Part shown: positions 12,101 to 20,692 of the stretch, in pieces | Layout of the letters: the number at the start of each line of letters is the position of its first letter | Position numbering within the stretch: position 1 is the stretch's first letter | Source: Clostridia bacterium | GTDB taxonomy: Bacteria; Bacillota; Clostridia; Acetivibrionales; DSM-2933 | Assembly: GCA_026418275.1 (NCBI GenBank) | Contig: JAOABQ010000072.1 | Coordinates: forward strand, 1 to 64,000 | DNA: 64,000 nucleotides | Reading direction: 5' to 3' | Program-made: the position numbers and the translations under genes | The notes under the pieces: generated by a model | The model's database searches: none | Seen by the model: only the letters and a program-made list of their open reading frames with translations | Told to the model about the DNA's origin: nothing

Positions 12101-15100
12101 ATGCGGTGGGAAACCGGTTCCAGTCGGCATATGCCCTTTACCGGAGTCAAGAAGCGGACTACCCGACCAGGCGGATTGCAATTCAATGGCCCTTGTGGAA
12201 GGACGGGGGCATGAAAGTAGGTAGGGAAGAAGACAGCCAGATGTATTTGAAAACCAGCGGCCAGCGGTTTTTGGAAGCAGCGGAAGGCATTCGGATGTTT
12301 GAACAATTGCTCCTTCAAGATAAAGCTGCGTATCTGGTGTTGGCGGGACAACGGGACAGGGTACTCCGCTTTTTGGGGTTGGAAAAGAACCCTGATTCCA
12401 AACCAGTTTTAATACCTTCCGGTTCTTCAGGGAGTGCTAGGCGGATAGAAATGAAGGCGCTCAGTTTGGAGCAATGTATAGAATGGGATCTCAAGGAAAT
12501 AACAGGAGAACTTTTAAAGATCTCCCGTGACAAGATTGACATGGAAGACCCGTTATCGGATTTGGGGTTTGATTCCATAAGCCTGGCACAATTTGCAGAT
12601 TTGTTGACAAAACATTACGGGATAGAAATCACACCCGCCTTGTTTTTTAACTACGCTACCATAAGGAAATTAATTCATTATTTGATAGAGGAGCATAAAG
12701 AAACAATCCGGGCGTTTTATAAAGATGACGGCCTGGGACAGGATATTTTCCAGGAAAGCCTGTATGAAGAGCCTCTTCCTCTATACTGGGAACAGGGAAA
12801 ATCAGGACCGGCAGTGAAGCCCTCGGAGCCGAAATATGAAGAGGAACCTATTGCAATTATCGGAATGAGCGGGCGTTTCCCAGAGGCCCGAAATATCGAT
12901 GAAATGTGGAATATTCTTAAAAGTGGGTTGAATGTGGTTGGAGAAATTCCGTCAGACCGTTTGGGTCTTAAATATTCCGGCGGCTCCTATCAAGGCATGT
13001 TCCATGATTACAAGTGGTATGGAAGCATACCCGGTCCCGGTGAGTTTGACCCGCTCTTTTTTGAGATTTCTCCAAGAGAAGCAGAAAACATGGATCCTAG
13101 GCAGCGGCTGCTGCTCCAAGAGGCATGGAGGGCAATGGAAGATGCGGGATACGGGTCTTCTCACATCAAAAAAGGCAAAATAGGAATGTTTGTGGGAGTA
13201 GAACAAGGAGATTACCAGCAGCTCGTTGACGGCAACGGCAGTATCACATCCAATCACAATGGAATTTTAGCCTCAAGGCTGGCCTATTTCCTTAATTTCA
13301 GCGGTCCGGTCATGGCCATTGATACCGCATGTTCCTCAGGATTGGTTGCTGCACATCAGGCATGCTTAAGTTTGCGTAATTTGGAATGCGATACAGCCAT
13401 TGCGGCGGGTGTGACCCTTATGTTTACCGGTGGGCCGATTCTTGCCATGAAACAGGCCGGAATGCTGTCTGAGGATGGAAAATGCCATGCCTTCGACAAA
13501 AGGGCCAATGGAATGGTTCCCGGTGAGGCGGTTGTAGCATTGGTGCTCAAGCGTTTATCGCAGGCAAAGGCAGATGGAGATCCGGTTTACGCGGTAATAA
13601 AGGGAAGCGGTATCAATTATGACGGTAAAACAAACGGTATCACGGCACCCAGCGGGTCTTCCCAGACAAATCTCTTAAAGTCTTTATATGCGCGGTACAA
13701 AGTGAATCCGGAAGAGGTTGAATATATTGTTACCCACGGTACTGGAACCAAATTGGGAGATCCGGTTGAAATCAACGCGCTCTATGATGCCTTTAAAGAC
13801 TATACCCAAAGGGAAGGCTATTGTGCGCTTACCTCCACAAAGACCAATTTCGGACATACCCTTGCAGCCTCCGGACTGGTTAGTTTGGTTGGTCTGGTGC
13901 AATCCATGAGGTATGAACTTATCCCTGCAAGTCTTCACTGTATGGAGGAAAATGACTATATTCATTGGAAAAGAAGTCCTTTTTATGTTAATAAATCGAA
14001 TAAACCCTGGACCGGAGAGCGGGGAAAAGTCAGGATGGGTGCGGTGAGTGCTTTCGGAATGAGTGGAACCAATGCACACATGGTAGTTCAAAGCTATGTG
14101 CCGGATGAGGAGAAAAGTGCAAGAGAAAAGGCGCCATACTACCTCATTTTACTTTCGGCAAAAACCCAAGAGGCTCTGAAGGAAAAAGCCCAGGACTTGA
14201 TTGAGGTGCTTAAAAGAGGGGACCTCCAAAATACTCTTACGAATATAAGCTATACTCTTATGGAAGGCCGTCAGCATTTTAACTGCCGCTTGGCAGCGGT
14301 GGTCCAGGACTGGGATGATGCTATCTATGCGTTGAAACAGGTGGGGAGAAATGAAAAAGTACCTAACTTGTTTGTAAAAAAGGTACCTAAGGATTTTACA
14401 CCTCAAAAGGCAATTGAGCAATGTGCACAAGACTTAATGGCTGAGAGCCGGAATTTCCTATTCAATCAGGAGCGGTACAGGGAAATCCTCTATGCACTGG
14501 CAGAATTCTATTGCCAGGGATACGAACTAACGTGGGAAAAACTCTTCGGAGAGAGAAAGCCCACCCGTGTTCATCTGCCTACATACCCCTTTTCAAGAAC
14601 TCATTACTGGGCTCTTGAAAATAAAGTCCCAGCACCTATGGGGGTGGGGATAGTACCCTTAATGAAGGAGGGAGCCATTCATCCACTGCTTCACAAAAAT
14701 ACCTCCACTTTTTCGCTTCAAAGGTTTAGTTCGATCTTTATAGGGGAGGAGTTTTTCCTTTCGGATCATGTAATAAAAGAACAGCGGATCTTGCCTGGCG
14801 CAGCCTGTCTTGAAATGGTACGCGAAGCGGTGAAGCAGGCGGCGGGTGATTTGGATGAAGCAAAAACAGGGATAGAAATCAGAAATGTAGTTTGGGTAAA
14901 CCCTGTTGCTGTGGGAGACAATCCGCTGCAAGTTCATGTAGGACTGTTTTATGAAGAGGATGGGAAGATTTCCTATGAAATCTACAGTGACCCGGCGGAT
15001 AGGGATAAAGACCGGGTAATTTACTGTCAGGGGGTTGCAGTCGTACATTCCTTAACGGAAGTGCCGGGACTGAATATAAAAGCCTTGCAGGAGAATTGCA

Positions 15101-18100
15101 GCCAGGGCATTCTCTCAGCCAAGCAATGTTATGAAGCTTTTAGCGGAATGGGCATGGAGTATGGCCTGGGGCACCGTGGCATGGAGCAAATCTATCTGGG
15201 GCAGGGGGAGGTTCTGGCAAAGTTATCCTTACCAGCCTCCGTTTCGGATACTTTGGGCGGGTTTTTCCTGCACCCAAGTATGATGGACTCCGCTCTGCAA
15301 GCCTCCATCGGATTAATGCTGGAAACAGAGAAGGGAATCATTTTCACCTCCAACCCCATGCTGCCTTTTGCTCTGCAAAGAGTGAATATCATTGACAGGT
15401 GTACTTCCCAAATGTGGGCCTTCGTCCGTCACAGTGAAGGAAGTAAAGCCGGGGATAAGGTACAAAAAATAGATATTGACTTATGTGACTTGCATGGAAA
15501 GGTTTGTGTACAGATCAAGGGCTTTTCAACCCGAAGGATGGAAAATGCCGATATTTCACGGGAAGCTCTTACATCATCCGAAACCTTGATACTGGCTCCC
15601 TGTTGGAAGGAACAGGAGATTCAAAAGGCACAAAAGCCTGATTTTGAGGAACACCTGGTGTTCTTCTGCGAGCTTGGGGCAATCTCAGAGGAAAACATCT
15701 ATAAAAAGATGAAAAGGGTACGGTACATTCCCTTGGAAAGCATGAAAGGCGGTATGGAGAAAAGATTTGAAAACCATACAGTGAAGCTCTTTGAGGAAAT
15801 CCGGAGAATCTTTCAAGACATGCCCCATGGCCATGTTTTAATTCAGGTAGTAGTACCTTCACAATATGAGGAAATGCTGTTTAGTGGACTTGCAGGATTG
15901 CTGAGGACCGCACATGGGGAAAACCCAAAACTCATTGGCCAGTTGATAGAGGTAGAACCGGGAATAGAGCCCGACTCCATACTCAAGGTTTTGGAAGAAA
16001 ACAGCCAAAGCCGGTTTTCCGGCCGGATCCGGTATCAAAATGGTCTGCGGTATGTGGAAGGCTGGGAGGAAATCAACATTATCCAAAATATTTCTCCTAT
16101 TCCATGGAAAGATGGAGGTGTCTACCTTATTACCGGAGGAGCGGGAAGTTTGGGTATGATTTTTGCCAAAGAGATTGGAGCTAAGGTCAAGGATGCAGCT
16201 TTAATCCTAACAGGGCGGTCTGTGTTGGGAGAGGAAAAGCAAAACGAGCTAAATGAGCTCAAGGACTTAGGGGTTCGGGTCCAATACAGACAAACGGATA
16301 TAACGGACAGGCGTGAGGTGTCCGACCTCATCCAAAGCGTCCTGAACGAGTTTGGAGCACTTCACGGAATTATCCACAGTGCGGGGGTAATCCGGGATAA
16401 CTTTATACTCAAAAAAGACATTGGAGAACTTAAGGAAGTACTGGCTCCCAAGGTTACCGGGCTTATTTGCCTGGATAAAGAAAGCAAAGACCTTCCCTTA
16501 GACTTCTTCGCTGTCTTCTCATCTGTTGCGGGGGCCATGGGAAATCCCGGACAAGCTGATTATGCCGCCGGAAATGCCTTTATGGATGCCTATGCCTATT
16601 ACCGCAATCATTTGGTGGCTTCAAAACAGCGCCAGGGTCAAACTATTTCCATCAACTGGCCCCTGTGGAAAGATGGAGGAATGCGTGTAGATCAGGAAAC
16701 CGAGAAGATGATGCTGCATAAAACAGGAATGATGCCTATCCAAACAAGCAGCGGGATTTGGGCTTTTTACCGAGGTCTGGCTTCCGGTAGGGATCAGATT
16801 ATGGTAGCGGAGGGAAACCTTATCCGGATCAGGCAAAAGCTTCTTTCTACAGCGGACCCGCTCATACCAGGCCCGATACCTTCTCCGGCACATGGAAAAG
16901 ATCCCGAAAATTCACTGGAAAGCGTACAGAATACATTAATTCAGCTAGTATCCGATCTGCTTAAGGTAGAAGCACAGGATATTGATACCCACAGCGAGCT
17001 TAGTGAATATGGCTTTGACTCCATCACATTTACAGCCTTTGCAAATAAACTAAACGGGGAATATGGGTTGGAACTAACGCCTACAGTATTCTTCGAACAC
17101 CCAAGCATCCATAGCTTGGCAAAATACCTGATCAAGGAATATGGAACTTTGTTTGAAGAAAAGAAGGCTGAATTCCCTGTAGAAGATGAGAAAAATAAAA
17201 CCGAAGAAATCATAATCCCCCAGGAGCAGCCTATACGGTTTTCTAAAGTGAAGACAGTACCCCTGTCAAAACAGGCCGTCATGCCCCAAAGGGGGCCAAC
17301 GGTACCTCAGCCTATCGCAATAGTAGGAATGAGCGGTATATTCCCCGGTGCACGGGATGTAAATGCGTTGTGGGATAAACTGGTAAGTGGTGAATCGTGT
17401 ATTACCGAAGTTCCCAAGGAACGGTGGGATTGGAAGGCATATTACGGTGACCCTGTGAGGGAGGTAAACAAGACTAATGTGAAATGGGGTGGATTTATTG
17501 AAGGAGTGGATGAATTCGACCCGCTGTTTTTCGGTATTTCCCCCAGGGAAGCTCAACTCATGGACCCTCAGCAGCGACTTATGATGATGTATGTGTGGAA
17601 AACCATGGAAGATGCAGGGTATTCGGCTAAGTCCCTGTCGGGAACCAGAACAGCCATCTTTGTGGGTACAGGCAGCAGTGCCTACAGCGGATTGATATCC
17701 CGGGCGAATGTGCCCATCGAGGGGTATTCCTCTACCGGAATGGTACCTTCGGTAGGGCCAAACCGGATGAGCTATTTTCTGAATATTCATGGTCCCAGTG
17801 AACCCGTTGAAACTGCTTGCTCCAGTTCCTTGGTTGCAATTCACAGAGCAGTGTGCGCTATTTGGGACGGATCTTGCGATAAGGCAATTGCAGGTGGTGT
17901 CAATACGATTTTAACACCCGAGCTCCATATCAGTTTCAATAAAGCCGGAATGCTTTGTGAAGACGGACAGTGCAAAACTTTTTCCAAAGAAGCCAACGGT
18001 TATGTGAGAAGTGAGGGTGCGGGCATGATTTTCTTAAAAAGATTGGAGGATGCAGAGCGTGACGGTGACCATATTTATGGGGTTATCCGGGGAACTGCGG

Positions 18101-20160
18101 TAAATCATGGGGGACGTGCAAATTCACTCACATCACCCAACCCTAAAGCCCAAGCAAAACTATTAATCGATGCATACACCAAAGCGGGAATCGATCCAAG
18201 GACAGTTTCCTATATCGAAGCCCATGGAACAGGCACCGAACTGGGTGATCCTATCGAAATCAACGGACTGAAAACAGCCTTTAAAGAACTTTACCAGGCT
18301 GTGGGAGATTCCGGCGAGCCTAAGCCCCATTGCGGATTGGGTTCGGTGAAGAGCAATATAGGGCATTTGGAGCTTGCTGCGGGGATTGCAGGTGTCATTA
18401 AGGTCTTGCTGCAGCTAAAGCACAAAATGCTTGTGAAAAGTCTCCACTGTGACACACTCAATCCATACATTGAGCTTCATGGCAGTCCGTTTTATATTGT
18501 AACGGAAAACAGAGAATGGGAGGCTTTAAAAGATCCAAACGGCAGGGATATTCCACGGCGAGCCGGTGTGAGCTCCTTTGGGTTTGGTGGAGTCAATGCC
18601 CATATTATCATTGAGGAGTATATTCCGAAGGAGAAGGATCAATCCGCCGCCCCACGCTGCAATCCGGTAATTATAGTTTTATCGGCCAAGAATGAGGAAC
18701 GGCTTAAAGCCCAGGTGCAACAATTATTGACTGGAATCAGGGGGCGTAGGCACTCCGGTATAAGCCTCATAGATATGGCTTATACGCTCCAAGGGGGACG
18801 GGAAGCCATGGAAGAACGTCTGGCTGTCCTCGTGGAGTCCATGGAGGAACTGGAGGAAAAACTAACCGCCTTTGTTGAAAATAAAAGGGGAATCCCCAAT
18901 CTGTATCTGGGACAGACAAAACCTCATAAAGAAGCAATGACTGTATTAACTTCGGATGAGGATATGCAGGAGGCTATTGACAAATGGACACAGCGCAAAA
19001 AATACAACAAGCTTTTGGGGTTTTGGGTTAAAGGAATGGATTTTGACTGGAGAAAGCTCTATGATGACCCTAAACCCCGGCGGATCAGTTTGCCTACCTA
19101 TCCATTTGCGAAAGAACGCTACTGGGTGCCTGAAGGCAAAGATAAGACTTCGGAAAGGCCTGTTCCTTTAGTGACCAAAATACAGGATAAAGGTTTGATT
19201 CCTCAAAACGGTCCGGTTTTATCCAGTGCCTCTCATGATCCGAAGAAGATCATGCTTCAGCCCATATCTCAGTATCAAAGGATTCCTGAGTCAGCACCTA
19301 GTGGAGTTCCTCAAGCTGTCCAACTGGAACCACTGGAGGTTTTGGACATTCAGCCCCATAGCACGGCTGAACCGAAACTTAAAGCTTTAAGTACGGAAAG
19401 AGTTTTGCCGGAGACCTTGCATGAAGAGCTGAAGTCTAGTCTGGCTGAGGCTTTGTATATGAATGGTAATGACATTGATATCGATAAAGCCTTCGTTGAT
19501 ATCGGGTTGGATTCTATTGTAGGCGTAGAGTGGATCCGTGTGATTAATAAACAGTATGGGACTGCATTGGCGGCCACCAGTGTTTATGATTATCCTACTA
19601 TACGGGAGTTTTCTCAATTTCTTGTAAAAGAAATTCATAAAGAGGGTGGAAAGAGACCAAATAGGCTGAAAACGGAAGAGGCTGATATTAGGCCCATTAC
19701 TGATGCACCTGTGCCATTTTCTGCACCGGTGGATCCAGTACAGGAAATGGTGAGGGCCAATGAAAGAGAAAAAACATTATATCCCTCCATATCCTTAAAA
19801 GCATTGGAAGATGAGCTTAGGGCAAGTTTGGCGGAGGCTCTTTACATCGACCCGAAGAAAGTGGAAACGGACAGGAACTTTGTTGATATGGGATTAGACT
19901 CCATTGTAGGTGTGGAATGGATCAGAATGATCAATAAACAATATGGTTTATCCATTGGGGCAACGAAGATCTATGATTATCCCACGATACGAGAGCTTGC
20001 CGGATTTTTGGAGGAAGAGCTTAAAAAGCAAAAGAGTGTGCCCCAAGAGATGCCACTGCCCCCCCTGAACCCTCTTACCCTGGATGAAATGTTGGAGCAG
20101 GTGAAGCAGGGGGCTTTGGATGTGGAAAATGCACAGCAGCTGTTAAAGAATTTAATATAA
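6133..20160 (+). CDS. Trans-AT polyketide synthase, 4675 aa: DH-ACP-KR-KS-KR-ACP-KS-DH-KR-ACP-KS-ACP-ACP
   Basis: The ATG at 6133 follows GGGGAG. Domains in order: DH (1-285, His23, Asp195) completing the KS of the previous protein; ACP Ser368; KR (ITGG about 617; D-type motif LQD, so B-type); KS Cys1068; a KS-to-linker region with an embedded ACP-like fold lacking Ser (about 1378-1465); KR (1615-2077, no B-type Asp); ACP Ser2148; KS Cys2400; DH (2848-3138, His2879, Asp3052, but Glu2883 for the motif Gly); KR (3153-3566, B-type); ACP Ser3630; KS Cys3896 (ETACSSS); then two ACPs with Ser4461 and Ser4590. Both tandem ACPs read GLDSIVGVEW, with Trp six residues after Ser, the known flag of beta-branching ACPs. 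The last module has no reductive domain, as expected when its beta-ketone is alkylated by the HCS cassette encoded next. A helical leucine/glutamate tail (4648-4675) may dock the next synthase. Confidence 0.97.
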   Translation: MINRKKETFLQKINHSNYIVRDHHVHGVRTLPGVTLLDMIYRLSSEYLGTQGIELKKVLFLQPIVTSEYFDKNVFVTFTPADDSWKVTVKSQKVKNGHVIDKKYDDNMECLLFLSETQRSGVRKDVTGFIKNAEHKWDMDEVYGLVRQVEIHHFVFMKTMGTVYQNENEEMMMLGLSELAETHRNKFYAHPAFLDSSTMAGLSFQLSGAQYGMFHGNIPYIPLMIERFRIFRPLPETIYTYTKRPEHIESNTSEPPDLLTTDVLVLDEQGEVLVEFEKLTVKRIREPDLIKKLAQLDLDVEKKEVIHLHMPKQERLQSHERIKREDLPSKDIGKHITSFIVGEIGDILGKSSAEIDIHTGFYDLGLDSSELLGLVSKLEQKFGMELYPTLLFEYSTIKRLSDHFLENYRDVFISINIEKDLPVSNLTVQEEGKNETLYFEPLWIQESRESGGLGHECTHIIFLYHGAWDLKSSIEGVFKSAQVITLESHGESVPQGFQDKFIRVMETMKEQLKKTALTELLVQVVGNWEEEGSFMYALSGLLKTACLENSKVRGQIVAIERLGTQPEDTVINILKDEMETSEKGLVEICYRGEMLERFVKKLCKTTLEGDGEVPYVKDGGVYLITGGLGGLGLLVANHIADQAKVKLVLLGRSGINKEKEEKINALIEKGAEVLYLQVDIGNETELNKAIHTVKEKFGALSGIFHSAGVLQDQFILQKDMDRVKDVLRPKVHGLWNLDQVTREEKLDFFVAFSSVSAVVGNLGQADYACANAFMDVFTVSRAKKVRLSERFGKTITINWPLWREGGMRVDQSMEEILYASTGMKAMPTPEGLNILDKILGQNKPQMVVLFGSENRLNDYIGTFAAKESTEKIKEYNANIKVGKKTETSVVHDEYNPDGIAVIGLAGRYPMAGSIDEFYRNLREGKDCITGFPKERWNNYSFSFDIEEFYRFGGFIDEIDAFDPLFFNISPRQAEMMDPQARVFLETAWAACEDAGFCQDRTAHYYPSSSENSVGVFVGSFWNHYELFGAELTQRGVPTALGVSSASIPNMVSYCLNFHGPSIAVDTMCSSALTAVHLACESIRKSECHYAIAGGVNLVTHPQKYIFLKKAAFLSSDGRCRSFGEGGDGYVPGEGAGAVLLTTLERAKKEGYRIYGVIRGSALNHVGKTSGATVPDPVAQSEVILEALKKAKIDPRTISYVEAHGTGTSLGDPIEIQGLKRAYHQWSQDRKYCAIGSSKSNIGHLEAAAGIAGLTKLLLQFKYQEVFPSLHSENINPYIPFEDTPFYVQHELKKWEQPEIEINGKKSVYPRRAGLSSFGANGSNAHIIVEEYIPTQLEQRAIVINSKGPYIVPLSAKDSESLKNYARNLLNFIKKENESTGILPMSEFLNWLENEISDILSVVIHVNKAEFDLDQDFTEMNVDYIKLVKLHEKMQEKWKVEINQKIIIRSQSVSGLAAQLLEEHGDELQKSFQVLENRTSDRGSEEINLADLAYTLQIGREAMRHRVAFVVKDMDEFIEKLEMYISGQERGFIQGIAQKGYEKPTGFYIEEVYETDADKQSLKLAEQWAQGFDVDWNWFYKEAKPCRISLPTYPFTRERYWIGGPEAARMNKIGDTMEVMTFEEIWEEAAPEAIKGEDFKTIVCFLSDPQNQEVFLKGMKTLSPQTGVVFISQDTYYRKESKEFYFISGSEPNTYLEALEDIRKEWGRVDAVLYLWALEDPESIRDYFKIVYIVKSISASGLKPGRFILGGQFSTGLQRCYLESWIGFERSLGLIMPGLKMASIYREVDNRDRETMMKDWLEKLWFELQVGALQSVLYRDGKRHQLKRKPVSTKRGISPLIQGGTYLITGGCGGLGYLFAEHLVKNYSANLILTGRSPMCGEKELKIKNLEESGGKVIYIRGDVCDNAQMAEGLAKAKERFGKIHGVIHAAGIDANQSILEKDLLSFQEVLAPKIQGTLVLDEVLRGNPPDFICYFSSSSAVLGDFGSCDYAVGNRFQSAYALYRSQEADYPTRRIAIQWPLWKDGGMKVGREEDSQMYLKTSGQRFLEAAEGIRMFEQLLLQDKAAYLVLAGQRDRVLRFLGLEKNPDSKPVLIPSGSSGSARRIEMKALSLEQCIEWDLKEITGELLKISRDKIDMEDPLSDLGFDSISLAQFADLLTKHYGIEITPALFFNYATIRKLIHYLIEEHKETIRAFYKDDGLGQDIFQESLYEEPLPLYWEQGKSGPAVKPSEPKYEEEPIAIIGMSGRFPEARNIDEMWNILKSGLNVVGEIPSDRLGLKYSGGSYQGMFHDYKWYGSIPGPGEFDPLFFEISPREAENMDPRQRLLLQEAWRAMEDAGYGSSHIKKGKIGMFVGVEQGDYQQLVDGNGSITSNHNGILASRLAYFLNFSGPVMAIDTACSSGLVAAHQACLSLRNLECDTAIAAGVTLMFTGGPILAMKQAGMLSEDGKCHAFDKRANGMVPGEAVVALVLKRLSQAKADGDPVYAVIKGSGINYDGKTNGITAPSGSSQTNLLKSLYARYKVNPEEVEYIVTHGTGTKLGDPVEINALYDAFKDYTQREGYCALTSTKTNFGHTLAASGLVSLVGLVQSMRYELIPASLHCMEENDYIHWKRSPFYVNKSNKPWTGERGKVRMGAVSAFGMSGTNAHMVVQSYVPDEEKSAREKAPYYLILLSAKTQEALKEKAQDLIEVLKRGDLQNTLTNISYTLMEGRQHFNCRLAAVVQDWDDAIYALKQVGRNEKVPNLFVKKVPKDFTPQKAIEQCAQDLMAESRNFLFNQERYREILYALAEFYCQGYELTWEKLFGERKPTRVHLPTYPFSRTHYWALENKVPAPMGVGIVPLMKEGAIHPLLHKNTSTFSLQRFSSIFIGEEFFLSDHVIKEQRILPGAACLEMVREAVKQAAGDLDEAKTGIEIRNVVWVNPVAVGDNPLQVHVGLFYEEDGKISYEIYSDPADRDKDRVIYCQGVAVVHSLTEVPGLNIKALQENCSQGILSAKQCYEAFSGMGMEYGLGHRGMEQIYLGQGEVLAKLSLPASVSDTLGGFFLHPSMMDSALQASIGLMLETEKGIIFTSNPMLPFALQRVNIIDRCTSQMWAFVRHSEGSKAGDKVQKIDIDLCDLHGKVCVQIKGFSTRRMENADISREALTSSETLILAPCWKEQEIQKAQKPDFEEHLVFFCELGAISEENIYKKMKRVRYIPLESMKGGMEKRFENHTVKLFEEIRRIFQDMPHGHVLIQVVVPSQYEEMLFSGLAGLLRTAHGENPKLIGQLIEVEPGIEPDSILKVLEENSQSRFSGRIRYQNGLRYVEGWEEINIIQNISPIPWKDGGVYLITGGAGSLGMIFAKEIGAKVKDAALILTGRSVLGEEKQNELNELKDLGVRVQYRQTDITDRREVSDLIQSVLNEFGALHGIIHSAGVIRDNFILKKDIGELKEVLAPKVTGLICLDKESKDLPLDFFAVFSSVAGAMGNPGQADYAAGNAFMDAYAYYRNHLVASKQRQGQTISINWPLWKDGGMRVDQETEKMMLHKTGMMPIQTSSGIWAFYRGLASGRDQIMVAEGNLIRIRQKLLSTADPLIPGPIPSPAHGKDPENSLESVQNTLIQLVSDLLKVEAQDIDTHSELSEYGFDSITFTAFANKLNGEYGLELTPTVFFEHPSIHSLAKYLIKEYGTLFEEKKAEFPVEDEKNKTEEIIIPQEQPIRFSKVKTVPLSKQAVMPQRGPTVPQPIAIVGMSGIFPGARDVNALWDKLVSGESCITEVPKERWDWKAYYGDPVREVNKTNVKWGGFIEGVDEFDPLFFGISPREAQLMDPQQRLMMMYVWKTMEDAGYSAKSLSGTRTAIFVGTGSSAYSGLISRANVPIEGYSSTGMVPSVGPNRMSYFLNIHGPSEPVETACSSSLVAIHRAVCAIWDGSCDKAIAGGVNTILTPELHISFNKAGMLCEDGQCKTFSKEANGYVRSEGAGMIFLKRLEDAERDGDHIYGVIRGTAVNHGGRANSLTSPNPKAQAKLLIDAYTKAGIDPRTVSYIEAHGTGTELGDPIEINGLKTAFKELYQAVGDSGEPKPHCGLGSVKSNIGHLELAAGIAGVIKVLLQLKHKMLVKSLHCDTLNPYIELHGSPFYIVTENREWEALKDPNGRDIPRRAGVSSFGFGGVNAHIIIEEYIPKEKDQSAAPRCNPVIIVLSAKNEERLKAQVQQLLTGIRGRRHSGISLIDMAYTLQGGREAMEERLAVLVESMEELEEKLTAFVENKRGIPNLYLGQTKPHKEAMTVLTSDEDMQEAIDKWTQRKKYNKLLGFWVKGMDFDWRKLYDDPKPRRISLPTYPFAKERYWVPEGKDKTSERPVPLVTKIQDKGLIPQNGPVLSSASHDPKKIMLQPISQYQRIPESAPSGVPQAVQLEPLEVLDIQPHSTAEPKLKALSTERVLPETLHEELKSSLAEALYMNGNDIDIDKAFVDIGLDSIVGVEWIRVINKQYGTALAATSVYDYPTIREFSQFLVKEIHKEGGKRPNRLKTEEADIRPITDAPVPFSAPVDPVQEMVRANEREKTLYPSISLKALEDELRASLAEALYIDPKKVETDRNFVDMGLDSIVGVEWIRMINKQYGLSIGATKIYDYPTIRELAGFLEEELKKQKSVPQEMPLPPLNPLTLDEMLEQVKQGALDVENAQQLLKNLI

Positions 20161-20207
20161 ACCATTTTGATTCGCATACCCTAGAAGAATTATGTTGCAA
20201 GTCACAA

Positions 20208-20380
20208 GCTAGGTTAATTAGGTGAAAAGAACATTTGCGTAGAGCCTTTAGAGCATGTTAATCCGAGCGAGGATAAGCAAATCCACTGTCTGAGCGAAGC
20301 GAGTTTGGATTTGCCCGAGCTGAATTTACATGCTCTTAAGGCTTGAAGCATTGTGGTTCTTGGAAGCTCATTAACCTAGC
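20208..20380. repeat. Long imperfect palindrome between synthase 2 and the HCS cassette
   Basis: The 283-bp gap between synthase 2 and the mini-ACP contains nested inverted repeats that pair in order. GCTAGGTTAAT (20208-20218) pairs with ATTAACCTAGC (20370-20380); AGCCTTTAGAGCATGTTA (20243-20260) pairs with 20326-20343 with one mismatch and a bulge; GCAAATCCA (20277-20285) pairs exactly with TGGATTTGC (20306-20314). The apex is about 20 bases around GCGAAGC. No protein is encoded. It could be a MITE-like element with terminal inverted repeats, or an RNA hairpin that protects or attenuates mRNA inside the operon. I see no second copy in the window and no clear target-site duplication. There is no U-run, so it is not a simple terminator. 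Confidence 0.75.
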
Positions 20381-20443
20381 AAAAGAGATTCATTTAACCC
20401 TAGCGTATCAATGTATGAGTGAAAAGTTTAAGGAGGAGTCGAA

Positions 20444-20692
20444 ATGAACAAAGAAGATATCTTTAAGACCATTATTGAGAGTGTATGTGAAATACTGCCC
20501 GAATTGAAGGAGCATTCATTTAAGCCTGATGACCGGCTGGCGGAGTTGGGAGCAAACTCGGTAGACCGGGCTGAAATAGTAGCTTTAACTATGGAGAACC
20601 TGTCTTTGCAAGTTCCCATGGTAGAACTGGCGAAAGCGAAAAACATCGGACAATTGGCAGAGGTGTTTTATGAAAAACTACAGCAAACCTGA
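20444..20692 (+). CDS. acpK: Free-standing acyl carrier protein of the beta-branching cassette
   Basis: This 82-residue ACP has the phosphopantetheine serine in LGANSVDRAEIV, the form typical of donor ACPs in HMG-CoA-synthase cassettes (AcpK of bacillaene). It would carry malonyl, then acetyl after decarboxylation, to the HCS. The start is fixed by AAGGAGGAG ending about 6 bases before the ATG. Its 3' end overlaps the next gene by 23 bp, suggesting translational coupling. The order that follows (decarboxylating KS, HCS, ECH1, ECH2) matches acpK-pksF-pksG-pksH-pksI of Bacillus subtilis. Confidence 0.93.
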   Translation: MNKEDIFKTIIESVCEILPELKEHSFKPDDRLAELGANSVDRAEIVALTMENLSLQVPMVELAKAKNIGQLAEVFYEKLQQT

